Below are positions 8,624 through 16,730 of a DNA stretch of 64,000 nt, in pieces. Every line of letters starts with the position of its first letter. The stretch's first letter is position 1. This DNA is from Flavobacterium bernardetii (GTDB lineage: Bacteria; Bacteroidota; Bacteroidia; Flavobacteriales; Flavobacteriaceae). The position numbers were made by a program, and so were the translations under genes. A model generated the notes under the pieces. That model had not been told where the DNA came from and ran no database searches. It saw nothing but the letters and a program-made list of their open reading frames with translations. Location of the stretch: NCBI RefSeq assembly GCF_011305415.1, contig NZ_JAANOQ010000001.1, positions 893,631 through 957,630 on the forward strand, read 5' to 3'.

Positions 8624-9385
8624 ATGAAAACAACATTAACACTACTCTTTTTAACTTTTATAACTCAAATATTTGGGCAAACTTCTCAACTTGACAAAAT
8701 TGAAAGTGAGATAAAGGAAAATGCAATGATGGGAAAGTTTGACAAACAAATTATTGATCTAAACAATGACGGCAAAGACGATATTATTTATTTATACCAA
8801 TGCGGTGAACCAAAATGTATTAAAGTATTCCTAAACGTTGGTGGACTTTATAAAGAGCAAATAAGTGAACAATGTACTTCCTCTTTTTTATGGAATGTTG
8901 AGAACAAGAAAATTTTGAATTTGGGTTTAACACATTGTTGCGGAGAAAGTCCTTATTTTTCAAACAGAACATTTGAATTTAATCAAACATCTACAACACT
9001 TAAAGACAATTATGTTTTAACAAATAGCGAATACACTGAACAAATATCACTATTGACACCCTTTAGTTATTCAACAAATCCTTTTTTTGTAAAAGTTAGC
9101 CTTGACAATTATAATTTAAGATTTTCACCAAGTATAGAAAAATTAGAAGGAAAAGCTAAGGAAACATTCACCTACGCTTGTGAAGATGGAACCAACATCA
9201 TCGCTAAATTAAAAATAACTTCGAGAATTAAAGTGCTATCTGAACTTATAGAAAAAGATAGAAAATGGCTATTTGTTGAAGTCGAAAATAGCATGATTGC
9301 AGAGAAATGTAATCCAATCAACTTTGAATTTAAAGAGCAAAAATTACGAGGCTGGGTAAGTGACAAATATGTCGAAAGAGAATAA
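8624..9385 (+). CDS. Exported protein with C-terminal SH3-like domain
   Basis: A 253-aa exported protein with signal peptide MKTTLTLLFLTFITQIFGQ. The next part contains an Asp/Asn calcium-type loop (DLNNDGKDDIIYLYQCGEPK, about residues 44-63) like FG-GAP/VCBS repeats. The C-terminal 95 residues look like a bacterial SH3 domain (DNYNLRFSPSIE at its start, RKWLFVEV in the middle, LRGWVSDKYVERE at the end), a fold that usually binds cell-wall peptides or ligands. Six cysteines (CGEPKC, C-S-S, HCC) suggest disulfides in the periplasm. No precise function can be given. Confidence 0.7.
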   Translation: MKTTLTLLFLTFITQIFGQTSQLDKIESEIKENAMMGKFDKQIIDLNNDGKDDIIYLYQCGEPKCIKVFLNVGGLYKEQISEQCTSSFLWNVENKKILNLGLTHCCGESPYFSNRTFEFNQTSTTLKDNYVLTNSEYTEQISLLTPFSYSTNPFFVKVSLDNYNLRFSPSIEKLEGKAKETFTYACEDGTNIIAKLKITSRIKVLSELIEKDRKWLFVEVENSMIAEKCNPINFEFKEQKLRGWVSDKYVERE

Positions 9386-9436
9386 CTACCACCAAGCCAT
9401 AGAACAATAAAAATAATTTTAAAACAAATTTATAAA

Positions 9437-9988
9437 ATGGAAGAAACTGTAAATAAACCAATACAAAAGTTTGAAAGTGATAAGAAAAAACCTCCCTATT
9501 TGATGGGACTTTTAGGATTTATTCCTCTTGTTGGTTTTTTTGTTGGCGTTGTTTTAATAATTCTTGGCATTACACAATACAAAGACAAAAAGTTAACCCT
9601 AATCGGACTCGGTGGAATTCTTTTTACAGTTATAGTTTATTCTTCTATCTATTACATTGGAGTTGTTTCAGATTTAGGAAAAGACAGTTGGGGACAAGTA
9701 TCTCAAATTCATTTGAATCGCTTAATTAAAAACGTTGAATATTATAAAATTGAAAATGGTAAATATCCAGATAGCTTGCAACAATTGGAATCAGAAAATG
9801 AAGTTGTATTTATTCAAGATCTTACTCAAGGAGTAAATGAAAAACAACAAAAATATTTTAATTACGAAAATCTTGGAGATAAATTTTTACTCTTTTCTTC
9901 TGGCAATGATAGAAAACCAAATACAAATGATGATATTTATCCTAAAGTAAAGAAGAATACAAAAACGGGGTGGGTGAAAAACAAATAA
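9437..9988 (+). CDS. Membrane protein with type II secretion GspG-like C-terminal domain
   Basis: A 183-aa inner-membrane protein with two transmembrane helices (about residues 23-45 and 54-76) joined by a short basic loop (TQYKDKKL). The outward or periplasmic C-terminus (about 90-183) resembles the globular domain of major pseudopilins: YYKIENGKYPDSLQQL near its start and FLLFSSGNDRKPNTNDDIYP near its end. Pilin signal and methylation motifs are absent, so it is not a pseudopilin itself. The pattern is found in many Bacteroidota hypothetical proteins. Function unknown. Confidence 0.65.
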   Translation: MEETVNKPIQKFESDKKKPPYLMGLLGFIPLVGFFVGVVLIILGITQYKDKKLTLIGLGGILFTVIVYSSIYYIGVVSDLGKDSWGQVSQIHLNRLIKNVEYYKIENGKYPDSLQQLESENEVVFIQDLTQGVNEKQQKYFNYENLGDKFLLFSSGNDRKPNTNDDIYPKVKKNTKTGWVKNK

Positions 9989-10004
9989 AATAAAAAAAAT
10001 AAAA

Positions 10005-10484
10005 ATGAAAACACATACATTTTTTATAATAGTATTCCTGATGATAACTAAATCTTATTCTCAAGAAACTTCAAAAATTAAAGATATTGATGTAATAGTA
10101 AATACCATTAATCAATCCAATTATCAAATTACAAGAGACACTATAATTTTGGATAAACCAGAATATGGGTTAAAAACGAAAACTTATTTAACTATGAAAG
10201 TTGATAAAAATCAACTTAAGAAATACGAGAATTTAGTTTATACAACTATGAGTCTAGATGGAAACTCTCGAGAAATGACAACATCAACAACATTTTATTA
10301 TAATGAAAATAAATTAATAAAAGTTGAAGAATATATGATGGAAGGTAGTAATAAAAAAGTAATGGATTGGTATTATTTTGAAGACAAACCTTTGTACTAC
10401 ACCTTAAAATCTGAAAAAGCTGAAGGAAGGGCAAAGTTGTTATTAAGTATGTCTGAAGCAATGTTAAAACAAATAATTAAATAA
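10005..10484 (+). CDS. Small exported protein, function unknown
   Basis: A 159-aa protein with signal peptide MKTHTFFIIVFLMITKSYSQ, then a short alpha/beta domain (KTYLTMKVDKNQLKKYENLV; MDWYYFEDKPLYYTLK). No family was recognised. It begins 16 bp after the previous gene and may share its transcript. The spacer after it carries a degenerate repeat with GATTTGCGAT and GTTTGCGATT words. Confidence 0.6.
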   Translation: MKTHTFFIIVFLMITKSYSQETSKIKDIDVIVNTINQSNYQITRDTIILDKPEYGLKTKTYLTMKVDKNQLKKYENLVYTTMSLDGNSREMTTSTTFYYNENKLIKVEEYMMEGSNKKVMDWYYFEDKPLYYTLKSEKAEGRAKLLLSMSEAMLKQIIK

Positions 10485-10566
10485 AAAACATCGCTATACA
10501 ACAGATTTGCGATCCGTATTACCTTTCGTTTGCGATTCCTTTCACTTTCATTAATAAACAACCACA

Positions 10567-11064
10567 ATGAAACTACCTCCATATCCTATTTTCCCAACGC
10601 TTTCTGGAGAAACAATTTCATTGCGACAAATTGTAGCTGAAGATATTAAAGACCTTATTGAAATTTCTTTTTACGATGGTATTCAAGCAACTTCTGTACA
10701 AAAAGCTACAGAAATGCAAACTAAAATAAACTTAGACTACGCGAACGGGAATTCTATTCATTGGGGAATTGCAGACAAACTAACAAACAAAATTATCGGA
10801 ACTTGTGGCTATTATCGTGGACTCGATAAAGGTGCTGGAGAACTTGGTTGCATCTTATTACCTAATTATCGCGGACAAGGTTTTATGACTTCAGCCATGC
10901 AATTAGCCATAGAATTTGGACTAAATACTATCAAGCTAAATCGTATTTGGGCCATAACAACTAAAACCAACGAAAAAGCAATACAACTTCTCGAACAACT
11001 TAATTTTATCAAAATTGCCGATTTAGAGGATAACGAAATTGAATACGAATTAAGAACCAATTAA
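10567..11064 (+). CDS. GNAT family N-acetyltransferase (RimJ/RimL-like)
   Basis: A 165-aa acetyltransferase using acetyl-CoA. The RimJ-type opening GETISLRQIVAEDIKDLIEI is followed by the acetyl-CoA-binding segment LGCILLPNYRGQGFMTSAMQ (R/Q-x-x-G-x-G/A form: YRGQGF) and the C-terminal ALELLEQLNF-like segment (KAIQLLEQLNFIKI). Relatives acetylate protein N-termini, ribosomal proteins or small amines; the substrate here is unknown. It is a typical cargo gene of accessory regions. The start ATG at 10567 gives a full-length domain. Confidence 0.85.
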   Translation: MKLPPYPIFPTLSGETISLRQIVAEDIKDLIEISFYDGIQATSVQKATEMQTKINLDYANGNSIHWGIADKLTNKIIGTCGYYRGLDKGAGELGCILLPNYRGQGFMTSAMQLAIEFGLNTIKLNRIWAITTKTNEKAIQLLEQLNFIKIADLEDNEIEYELRTN

Positions 11065-11121
11065 TTCAAAACATCCCAATAGCGCGAATTCCTCTCATAA
11101 AACACGAAACATTATACTCAC

Positions 11122-11252
11122 CAAGACTTGATAGGTATAAATACAAATCCTAATTTGAGTTAATTTGTGGAAATTATTTATATTTACAAACAACAATAAA
11201 CACTTATAATTATTTGTAAACGAATGTTCACATATTTATGAGTTGTGTGTAA
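11122..11252 (+). repeat. Duplicated ridA 3' flank with short attC-like site 2
   Basis: This segment shares scattered identity with 6067-6193: ATACAAATCCT, TTTGTGGAAAT, TTTATATTTACAA and ATTTATGAGTT occur in the same order. It contains a short attC-like site at 11184-11252 whose end boxes TTACAAACAAC and GTTGTGTGTAA are complementary at 10 of 11 positions. The front box GTTGTGTGTA (11242-11251) is also the exact reverse complement of the left box of site A at 12245-12254. Confidence 0.6.
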
Positions 11253-11263
11253 TTTTAAAAAAA

Positions 11264-12238
11264 ATGAGAAAGAAAATATTTTTACTATTGACTTTTATAA
11301 ATTTTATAAATGTTCATTCCCAAAAGTTAACTGGAACTTGGATTTTAGAAAAAACAATTTATGAAAATGGAAATCCTTTGGAAATAAATCATATTTCATA
11401 TTCAATTTTTACCAAATATGATTTTTTAACAAACTCAATTAAAATAAATGACCAAAAATTTAATGCTAAATATTCAAATAATTCAATAAAACTAGATTTC
11501 AGAGAATTGCTTTTTTCATTCGAAAACAACAATTTATTAATTCAGGAAAAAGGTGATGACAAGATTCAAATTCTATCAAAAAAAGAAGATTTTTTAAGTA
11601 AAAACATTGAATTCAAATCAGATATTGAAATTAGAAATCAAGATACTCTTTACATTTCAAATGAAATTTATAAACCACAATTTAATAACGAATTAACTTT
11701 TGAAGACTTTTTAAGAAAAAACATCTCGAAATACACATCTGAATCAACAAAAAATAATTTATTTAAATCAGAATTTGTTTTGTCTAAAGATGGAAAAATT
11801 AAAGACATTAAAATTTTAAGCGGTATTTCAAAATCATTTGATAACGAGTTTATTGTTGCATTAAATAAAGCTGAAACGTATTTTAAAAATGAAACTGGTA
11901 AAGACTTTTTAATAAAACATAACTTTAATTTCTTTCAAATGTTTAAAGGGTTAACTGAAAAAATAGAGAAAGAGTTTTATGCGATTCACAAAAAAGGGAA
12001 TTTACACTTTGAGAATAACGAATTTGATAAAGCAATAATCGAATATGAAAAACTTAATCTTATGGATTTAAATTCTACAAGAGAAAGATTGGGTTTTTTA
12101 TACAGTGAAACATTTACTAATTTAGGAATTTCATATTTAGCTGTTAATAAAAATGAAGAAGCTTGTAATTCATTTTTAAAAGTTGGCGACATAAAAAATT
12201 TTAAAGTCCGAAATTATATTATTAACTTTTGTAAATAA
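11264..12238 (+). CDS. Exported protein with TonB-C-like and TPR regions
   Basis: A longer frame begins with TTG at 11243, but ATG at 11264 starts a clean signal peptide (MRKKIFLLLTFINFINVHSQ) and lies 13 bp after the front box of the attC-like site, so 11264 is used (324 aa). The N-terminal part resembles a lipocalin-like domain (GTWILEKTIYENG). Residues about 145-225 look like a TonB C-terminal domain (FVLSKDGKIKDIKILSG), and the last 90 residues contain a TPR-like pair (KGNLHFENNEFDKAIIEYEK). It is probably periplasmic. The cassette containing it has exactly matching end boxes. Confidence 0.7.
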   Translation: MRKKIFLLLTFINFINVHSQKLTGTWILEKTIYENGNPLEINHISYSIFTKYDFLTNSIKINDQKFNAKYSNNSIKLDFRELLFSFENNNLLIQEKGDDKIQILSKKEDFLSKNIEFKSDIEIRNQDTLYISNEIYKPQFNNELTFEDFLRKNISKYTSESTKNNLFKSEFVLSKDGKIKDIKILSGISKSFDNEFIVALNKAETYFKNETGKDFLIKHNFNFFQMFKGLTEKIEKEFYAIHKKGNLHFENNEFDKAIIEYEKLNLMDLNSTRERLGFLYSETFTNLGISYLAVNKNEEACNSFLKVGDIKNFKVRNYIINFCK

Positions 12239-12244
12239 AAAAAC

Positions 12245-12382
12245 TACACACAACAGGCGTTTGGCAAGATTGCGAATTTTGTAGTAAATACATGTTTACA
12301 TTTCGCAAGAAATTTTATCTTTGATAGAAAATAATCGGTTCCGAACTTCGCAACCTCGCCAAGCGCCGGAACGTTGTAAGCG
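12245..12382 (+). repeat. attC-like repeat A
   Basis: First of five ~130-bp copies (A-E). Outer boxes TACACACAAC and GTTGTAAGCG; next inner arms GGCGTTTGGCAAG and CTCGCCAAGCGCC, which pair almost fully; then TTGCGAA and TTCGCAA; then two small inner hairpins (GTAAA/TTTAC and TTTTATC/GATAGAAAA). This nested order matches integron attC sites (R'', L'', variable loop, L', R'). It starts 6 bp after the stop at 12238. Confidence 0.7.
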
Positions 12383-12399
12383 ATTTAAAACCCTACTTC

Positions 12400-12804
12400 A
12401 TGAGAACTATATTCTATACATTTTTAATATTTTTTTTGGTAGTTTCTTGTAATAAAAATGTTGAACAAAATGAGCTGATTAGAAGTTAGAAAAGAATAGA
12501 TAATGTTGAACAAAAAGAACTAATTGGAAGCTGGAAAAGAACAAATTTGGATTCTCAATATCCTAAAAATTATAGTCTGAAAACAACTTTCACTAATGAT
12601 AGTTTGATTTTTGAAGAATACGATAAAAAAAAGTTGGTAACCAGAATAAGTTCAAAATATAAATTTGACGAGGTAACCAAAATTATCAATTATGATGCTG
12701 GAAATACAAAAATTGAATTAAAAGTATTGAAATTAAATAACTCAGAAATGGAATTACTGAATAAGAATCAGAAAAAACCAATGAGATTTAAACTTACTAA
12801 ATAA
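12400..12804 (+). pseudogene. Lipocalin-like lipoprotein with in-frame TAG in a 45-bp duplication
   Basis: From ATG at 12400 the frame encodes a lipoprotein signal (MRTIFYTFLIFFLVVSC) and continues to TAA at 12804, but is stopped by TAG at 12487. The segment 12457-12501 is repeated in frame at 12502-12546 (NVEQNELIRS-stop-KRID and NVEQKELIGSWKRTN); the Trp codon TGG of the second copy is TAG in the first. The remainder (ELIGSWKR, then beta-rich residues to LTK) resembles small lipocalin-like Bacteroidota lipoproteins. Without the stop it would be 134 aa. Restart at TTG 12547 would give an 85-aa protein with no signal. Probably a recent pseudogene. Confidence 0.75.
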
Positions 12805-12809
12805 AAACC

Positions 12810-12948
12810 TACTGCTAACACCCGTTTGGCAAGATTGCGAATTTTGTAGTAAATTCACGTTTACATTTCGCAAGAAATTTTATCTTTGATAGAAAATAAT
12901 CGATTCCGAAGTTCGCAACTGACGCCAAGCCTGAGAACGTTAGCGGTC
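12810..12948 (+). repeat. attC-like repeat B
   Basis: Outer boxes TACTGCTAAC (12810-12819) and GTTAGCGGTC (12939-12948), arms CCCGTTTGGC and GCCAAGC, TTGCGAA and TTCGCAA. It begins 5 bp after the stop at 12804. The left box is the exact reverse complement of the right box of repeat C (13736-13745), not of its own extended right box. Confidence 0.72.
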
Positions 12949-12996
12949 AGTTTTGCGGAACGCAGAAAAATCGTAAAAAATAAAATTTAGATTGAA

Positions 12997-13596
12997 ATGA
13001 AACTTGAACCAATGATACCAATTAGAGTTTTTCCAAACGAAGAATTTAGGGAAATTATAATTGAAGATAAGCTAAAATTGCGTTACGCAATTTCCAATAA
13101 AGGAAGATTAATTAGTTTTATAAATGATATAAAATTTGGCAGAGAATTAAAAGGCGGAACTGCTGATGGCTACAAGATATTCAAATATAAAATCTACAAT
13201 GATGGAAAGATAACTAACAAACATATATTTTTCTCAAAACTCATTGCTGAATATTTTATACCAAAAACTTCAGAAGAACAAACTTGCGTCTTACATTTAG
13301 ACAGAAAACGAGATAATGACGATTACAGAAATTTGAGATGGGCAACAAGAAAAGAAATGCTTGAGTTTTGGAATAAAAGTCCAAACGTTATTAACGCAAG
13401 AAAAAGATTAATTGAGCATAACTTAAAAGCAAACGGAAGAAAACTAACAGTTACCAAAGTTATGCTAATAAAAAAACTTTTAGCAAAACCTGAACAAAGA
13501 ACAAGATTAAAAATGATTGCAAAACAATTTGGCGTAAGTGAAATGCAAATCAGAAGAATAAAAAGTGGAGAAAATTGGAGTCAAGTGAAAATTTAA
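12997..13596 (+). CDS. NUMOD4/HNH-type endonuclease-like protein with C-terminal HTH
   Basis: A 199-aa basic protein. An N-terminal NUMOD4-like segment (YAISNKGRLISF, then LKGGTADGYK) precedes an HNH-like core: KLIAEYFIPK, VLHLDRKRDNDDYRNLRWAT. The second-half His and Asn residues are present, but the first His usually seen before the LVA/LIA segment is Ser (FFSKLIAEYF), so activity is uncertain. The C-terminus (IAKQFGVSEMQIRRIKSGENW) is a helix-turn-helix. Such proteins are homing or recombination-associated nucleases. It is the only nuclease in the array and sits between repeats B and C, which carry the matched boxes expected of an inserted cassette. Confidence 0.8.
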   Translation: MKLEPMIPIRVFPNEEFREIIIEDKLKLRYAISNKGRLISFINDIKFGRELKGGTADGYKIFKYKIYNDGKITNKHIFFSKLIAEYFIPKTSEEQTCVLHLDRKRDNDDYRNLRWATRKEMLEFWNKSPNVINARKRLIEHNLKANGRKLTVTKVMLIKKLLAKPEQRTRLKMIAKQFGVSEMQIRRIKSGENWSQVKI

Positions 13597-13607
13597 CAAA
13601 AAAACCG

Positions 13608-13745
13608 AACGGCTAACAAGCATTTGTCAAGATTACGAATTTTGTGGTAAATTCACGTTTACATTTCGCAAGAAATTTTACCTTTAACAGAAAATAATCA
13701 GTTCCGAAGTTCTCAATTGTGCCAAGCGCCGGAACGTTAGCAGTA
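13608..13745 (+). repeat. attC-like repeat C
   Basis: Outer boxes AACGGCTAAC (13608-13617) and GTTAGCAGTA (13736-13745), arms GCATTTGTC and GCCAAGCGCC, inner TTACGAA and CTCAA (weaker than in A and B). It begins 12 bp after the HNH stop and ends 33 bp before the next ATG. Confidence 0.7.
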
Positions 13746-13778
13746 ACCTTAAGTAAAAACGTTTAAATTCAAATATTT

Positions 13779-14459
13779 ATGAAAAAACATATTATAATTT
13801 GTTTATTATTTTTAGGAATTTTTGAATTGGTATCTTGTTCGAAAGAACCAGAAGATAATCATCCATACTATAAGTTCAATGATTCTGATTTGAATTTAAT
13901 CATAAATTACAATTATATAGAAAACCAAATAATAACTTATGAAAATCAGTTTGGAGAAAAACTTCACTATAAAGTTATGTCAAACATTTTTAAAAAAGAA
14001 TCTAAATATTCGGGAAGTGGTTTTGTAGGTAGTTACAGTTCTTTAGACTACTACTATGACAGCAAAATTGTACGTCTAGAAATTGTTGAAAACGAAAGTA
14101 ATTATAGATATAATCAGGTCATTTATAATTTTTCTAAAAGTCAAAATATCTTTAAAAACACGCTAAATAATCCAATTTGGAATACGGAATCAAGTAGTAC
14201 ATTTTATGACGATGTGGATAGACCTTTTAACATTGAATTAAATATATACAATTCAAATAATAAAATTCAGTTAAACATTAATGGACATACTTTTAACAAA
14301 ATAGTCGAAATTAATTCAAATAATAACACTACTACATTTCCACCAATTTACGGAGCACTTTTGACTAAAAATGTAAATAAAGTTTTATATGATTATGATT
14401 TTGGAATTGTAGAATTTGAAGATATTGATGGTAAAGTATGGAAGGTAATATATCCATAA
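13779..14459 (+). CDS. Putative lipoprotein, function unknown
   Basis: A 226-aa protein with lipoprotein signal peptide MKKHIIICLLFLGIFELVSC (Cys 20) followed by SKEPED. The remaining sequence is Tyr/Asn/Ser-rich and predicted beta, without a recognised family (YYDSKIVRLEIVENESNYRY; VEFEDIDGKVWKVIYP). It lies just after repeat C. The spacer after its stop (TACTACTGACATAACGCCC) looks like the left edge of a decayed attC-like site, suggesting that this gene and the S41 peptidase downstream were once separate units. Confidence 0.65.
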   Translation: MKKHIIICLLFLGIFELVSCSKEPEDNHPYYKFNDSDLNLIINYNYIENQIITYENQFGEKLHYKVMSNIFKKESKYSGSGFVGSYSSLDYYYDSKIVRLEIVENESNYRYNQVIYNFSKSQNIFKNTLNNPIWNTESSSTFYDDVDRPFNIELNIYNSNNKIQLNINGHTFNKIVEINSNNNTTTFPPIYGALLTKNVNKVLYDYDFGIVEFEDIDGKVWKVIYP

Positions 14460-14500
14460 AATACTACTGACATAACGCCCAATATTAATAAGAAAAATGA

Positions 14501-15916
14501 ATGAAAAAAATAGTTTTAATTTTAATTATCGTAATTTCAACTTCAAAAGTATTTTCTCAAACAAATTCAAACGATAAAAAATATTCCGAAGTAGAATTGA
14601 ATAAAGATTTAGATTTTTTGGTAAATTCTATAATTCAAACACATCCTAATCCTTTTTCAAAGATTTCAAAAAAGATTTTTTTTGGTGAAGTCGATAAAAT
14701 CAAATCAAATTTTAAAAGTGGACTTGATTACAGAGAATTCTATAGATTAATTACACCGCTTGTTGCATCGATTGCTGATGGACATACTTCAATTAAATTT
14801 CCTGGAAGGAAAATTTTAAATGACGGAAGTAAATTATTTCCATTTTCAGCAACTTGTAATTTCAAAAAAAAATCAATTATTTTAAACGAGTTTTTCGGAG
14901 AACATTCTTCAATCCCATCGAATGCAGAATTAATAAGCATAAATAATATTTCTTCTGAAAAGATTATAGAAAAAATCATAGAAAACACAAGTGGTGAAAG
15001 CAAAGAATACAGATTAAAAATGGGTTCCAATTTTTACTTTTTTGGAATGATATTAAAAACTTATTTTGATTTTAACGAAAATTTTGAAGTTAAGTACAAA
15101 GCAAATGATACTATTGAAACTAAAACAATCGAAGCCATAAGTTTTAAGAATTTTATGGATATTGCTAAATCAAAAAAAAGTCCTAAAAATCAAGTTGTTG
15201 ATGAATCTGCCGATTATATTTTAACTGTAAAACCAGAAATTAAAACGGCAATAATTGATTTCAAATACTTTAATGATGAAGAAAAATTTGACTTATTTCT
15301 CAAAAAATCATTTGATTCAATTAACAAACTTGGAATTAAAAATTTAATTATTGATATTCGAGCAAATGGTGGTGGGAATTCAGCTTTAGGCGACCAACTT
15401 TTTAAATACATTGCAAGAAAACCATTCACTCAATTCGGAAAAACCACCATAAAATTCAGTCAATTACAAAAAGAGTATTATGAACAGAATTGCAAAAAAG
15501 ACAGTACATTTTGTGAAACTTATAAATATATTTCTAAGCAAAAAAATGGGAAAATAGTAAATCTGAAAAGCGATGGATTAATTGTTCCTAATAATTCTCC
15601 AAACCATTTTGATGGTAATATATACCTTTTAACAAGTTTAAGAACATTTTCGTCTGCTTCAAATTTTGCGCAATGCTTCAAAAACTATAAAATGGGAACA
15701 ATAATTGGAGAAGAAACAGGCGGTTGGATAGTTTGTTATGGTGACAAGATAATCACAAAACTTCCAATTACAGAAATGCCTTTAACAATATCAACAAAAA
15801 AATTCTATACTATTGGTTCGACAGATAAAGATTCTCACGGAATAATTCCTGACATAGAAATTGATGCTGAAAAATCTTTAGAATTTGTACTAAATAAAAT
15901 AACAAACGAAAAATAA
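14501..15916 (+). CDS. S41 family (tail-specific/CtpA-like) serine peptidase, exported
   Basis: A 471-aa periplasmic or surface peptidase. Signal peptide MKKIVLILIIVISTSKVFSQ; N-terminal helical domain (residues about 25-110) ending IADGHTSIKF, a motif found in S41 enzymes; PDZ-like segment (AELISINNISSEKIIEKI); catalytic domain with NLIIDIRANGGGNSALGDQL and the Ser region LLTSLRTFSSASNFA, then GEETGG and a terminal D-x-HGIIPDIEI segment. Of S41 subtypes it is closest to the tricorn-core/CtpA-like family of Bacteroidota. Substrate unknown. It sits in the cassette between repeats C and D. Confidence 0.87.
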   Translation: MKKIVLILIIVISTSKVFSQTNSNDKKYSEVELNKDLDFLVNSIIQTHPNPFSKISKKIFFGEVDKIKSNFKSGLDYREFYRLITPLVASIADGHTSIKFPGRKILNDGSKLFPFSATCNFKKKSIILNEFFGEHSSIPSNAELISINNISSEKIIEKIIENTSGESKEYRLKMGSNFYFFGMILKTYFDFNENFEVKYKANDTIETKTIEAISFKNFMDIAKSKKSPKNQVVDESADYILTVKPEIKTAIIDFKYFNDEEKFDLFLKKSFDSINKLGIKNLIIDIRANGGGNSALGDQLFKYIARKPFTQFGKTTIKFSQLQKEYYEQNCKKDSTFCETYKYISKQKNGKIVNLKSDGLIVPNNSPNHFDGNIYLLTSLRTFSSASNFAQCFKNYKMGTIIGEETGGWIVCYGDKIITKLPITEMPLTISTKKFYTIGSTDKDSHGIIPDIEIDAEKSLEFVLNKITNEK

Positions 15917-15924
15917 AAAACATT

Positions 15925-16059
15925 TGCCCACAACCGTTTGGCAAGATTGCGAATTTTGTAGTAAATTCACGTTTACATTTCGCAAGAAATTTTATCTTTA
16001 ACAGAAAATAATTAGTTCCGAAGTTCTCAACTGTGCAAAGCGCCGGAACGTTAGTAATA
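15925..16059 (+). repeat. attC-like repeat D
   Basis: Outer boxes TGCCCACAAC and GTTAGTAATA, arms CCGTTTGGC and GCAAAGCGCC, inner TTGCGAA. The boxes fit each other only at AAC/GTT, as in cassette arrays where the two edges come from different units. It starts 8 bp after the S41 stop. Confidence 0.68.
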
Positions 16060-16108
16060 CTGCCTGAAAAACGCATAAATCTTAAATTCAACAAATAATT
16101 AAAGAAAA

Positions 16109-16720
16109 ATGAAAAAACACTTATTAAGTTTATTGGTAATAACGTCAATTTTTATGTTAGTTTCTTGTAATGGAAACGAGAATGAAAATAAAAATTCTGA
16201 AGCGCAAAATCCAGAAGCGTTACAAGATAACATAAAACTAAGAAGTTTATCGAAACGAGGTGGGAATTTAATTGACGAACTTTATGCAGAATTAGTAGAA
16301 AAAACTCCTGAATTAAAAAAATTAGAAACAGAATTAGAAACGTTTCAAGAAACTCAATCTGAAACTCAAAATATTTTTTACAATTATGACGAGAAATCAA
16401 CTCAATTTTATAAAAACGCAAGTGGATTTACAAATCGAATTACTGATAGTTTAAGTAAAAAAAGAATTTTAGCTTTAATCGAAAAAAGTAATAAAAAATA
16501 CGATTCGGAATCTGAAGAAATTAATGAACTTGTAAAACAAATTTCTAACTCTCAAAATTCAATTCAAGATAATCATAATATTCTAAAAATAGTTTTGACA
16601 ATTCCACTAATAGAAAAATATCAAAAAGAAAATTTACCAAAAAAGGAAGTGTTTTTGAAAACTATAGCTAAACAAAAAGAATTGAATAAAAAAATAATTG
16701 AGAAAACACCAAAGTACTAA
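16109..16720 (+). CDS. Coiled-coil lipoprotein, function unknown
   Basis: A 203-aa lipoprotein with signal MKKHLLSLLVITSIFMLVSC (Cys 20) and a Glu/Asn-rich linker (NGNENENKNSEAQNPEALQ). Most of the mature protein is Glu/Lys/Gln-rich coiled coil (residues about 60-155). No family was recognised. The opening of the signal resembles that of the other lipoproteins in this block. It lies alone between repeats D and E. Confidence 0.65.
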   Translation: MKKHLLSLLVITSIFMLVSCNGNENENKNSEAQNPEALQDNIKLRSLSKRGGNLIDELYAELVEKTPELKKLETELETFQETQSETQNIFYNYDEKSTQFYKNASGFTNRITDSLSKKRILALIEKSNKKYDSESEEINELVKQISNSQNSIQDNHNILKIVLTIPLIEKYQKENLPKKEVFLKTIAKQKELNKKIIEKTPKY

Positions 16721-16730
16721 TAAGTACTAC

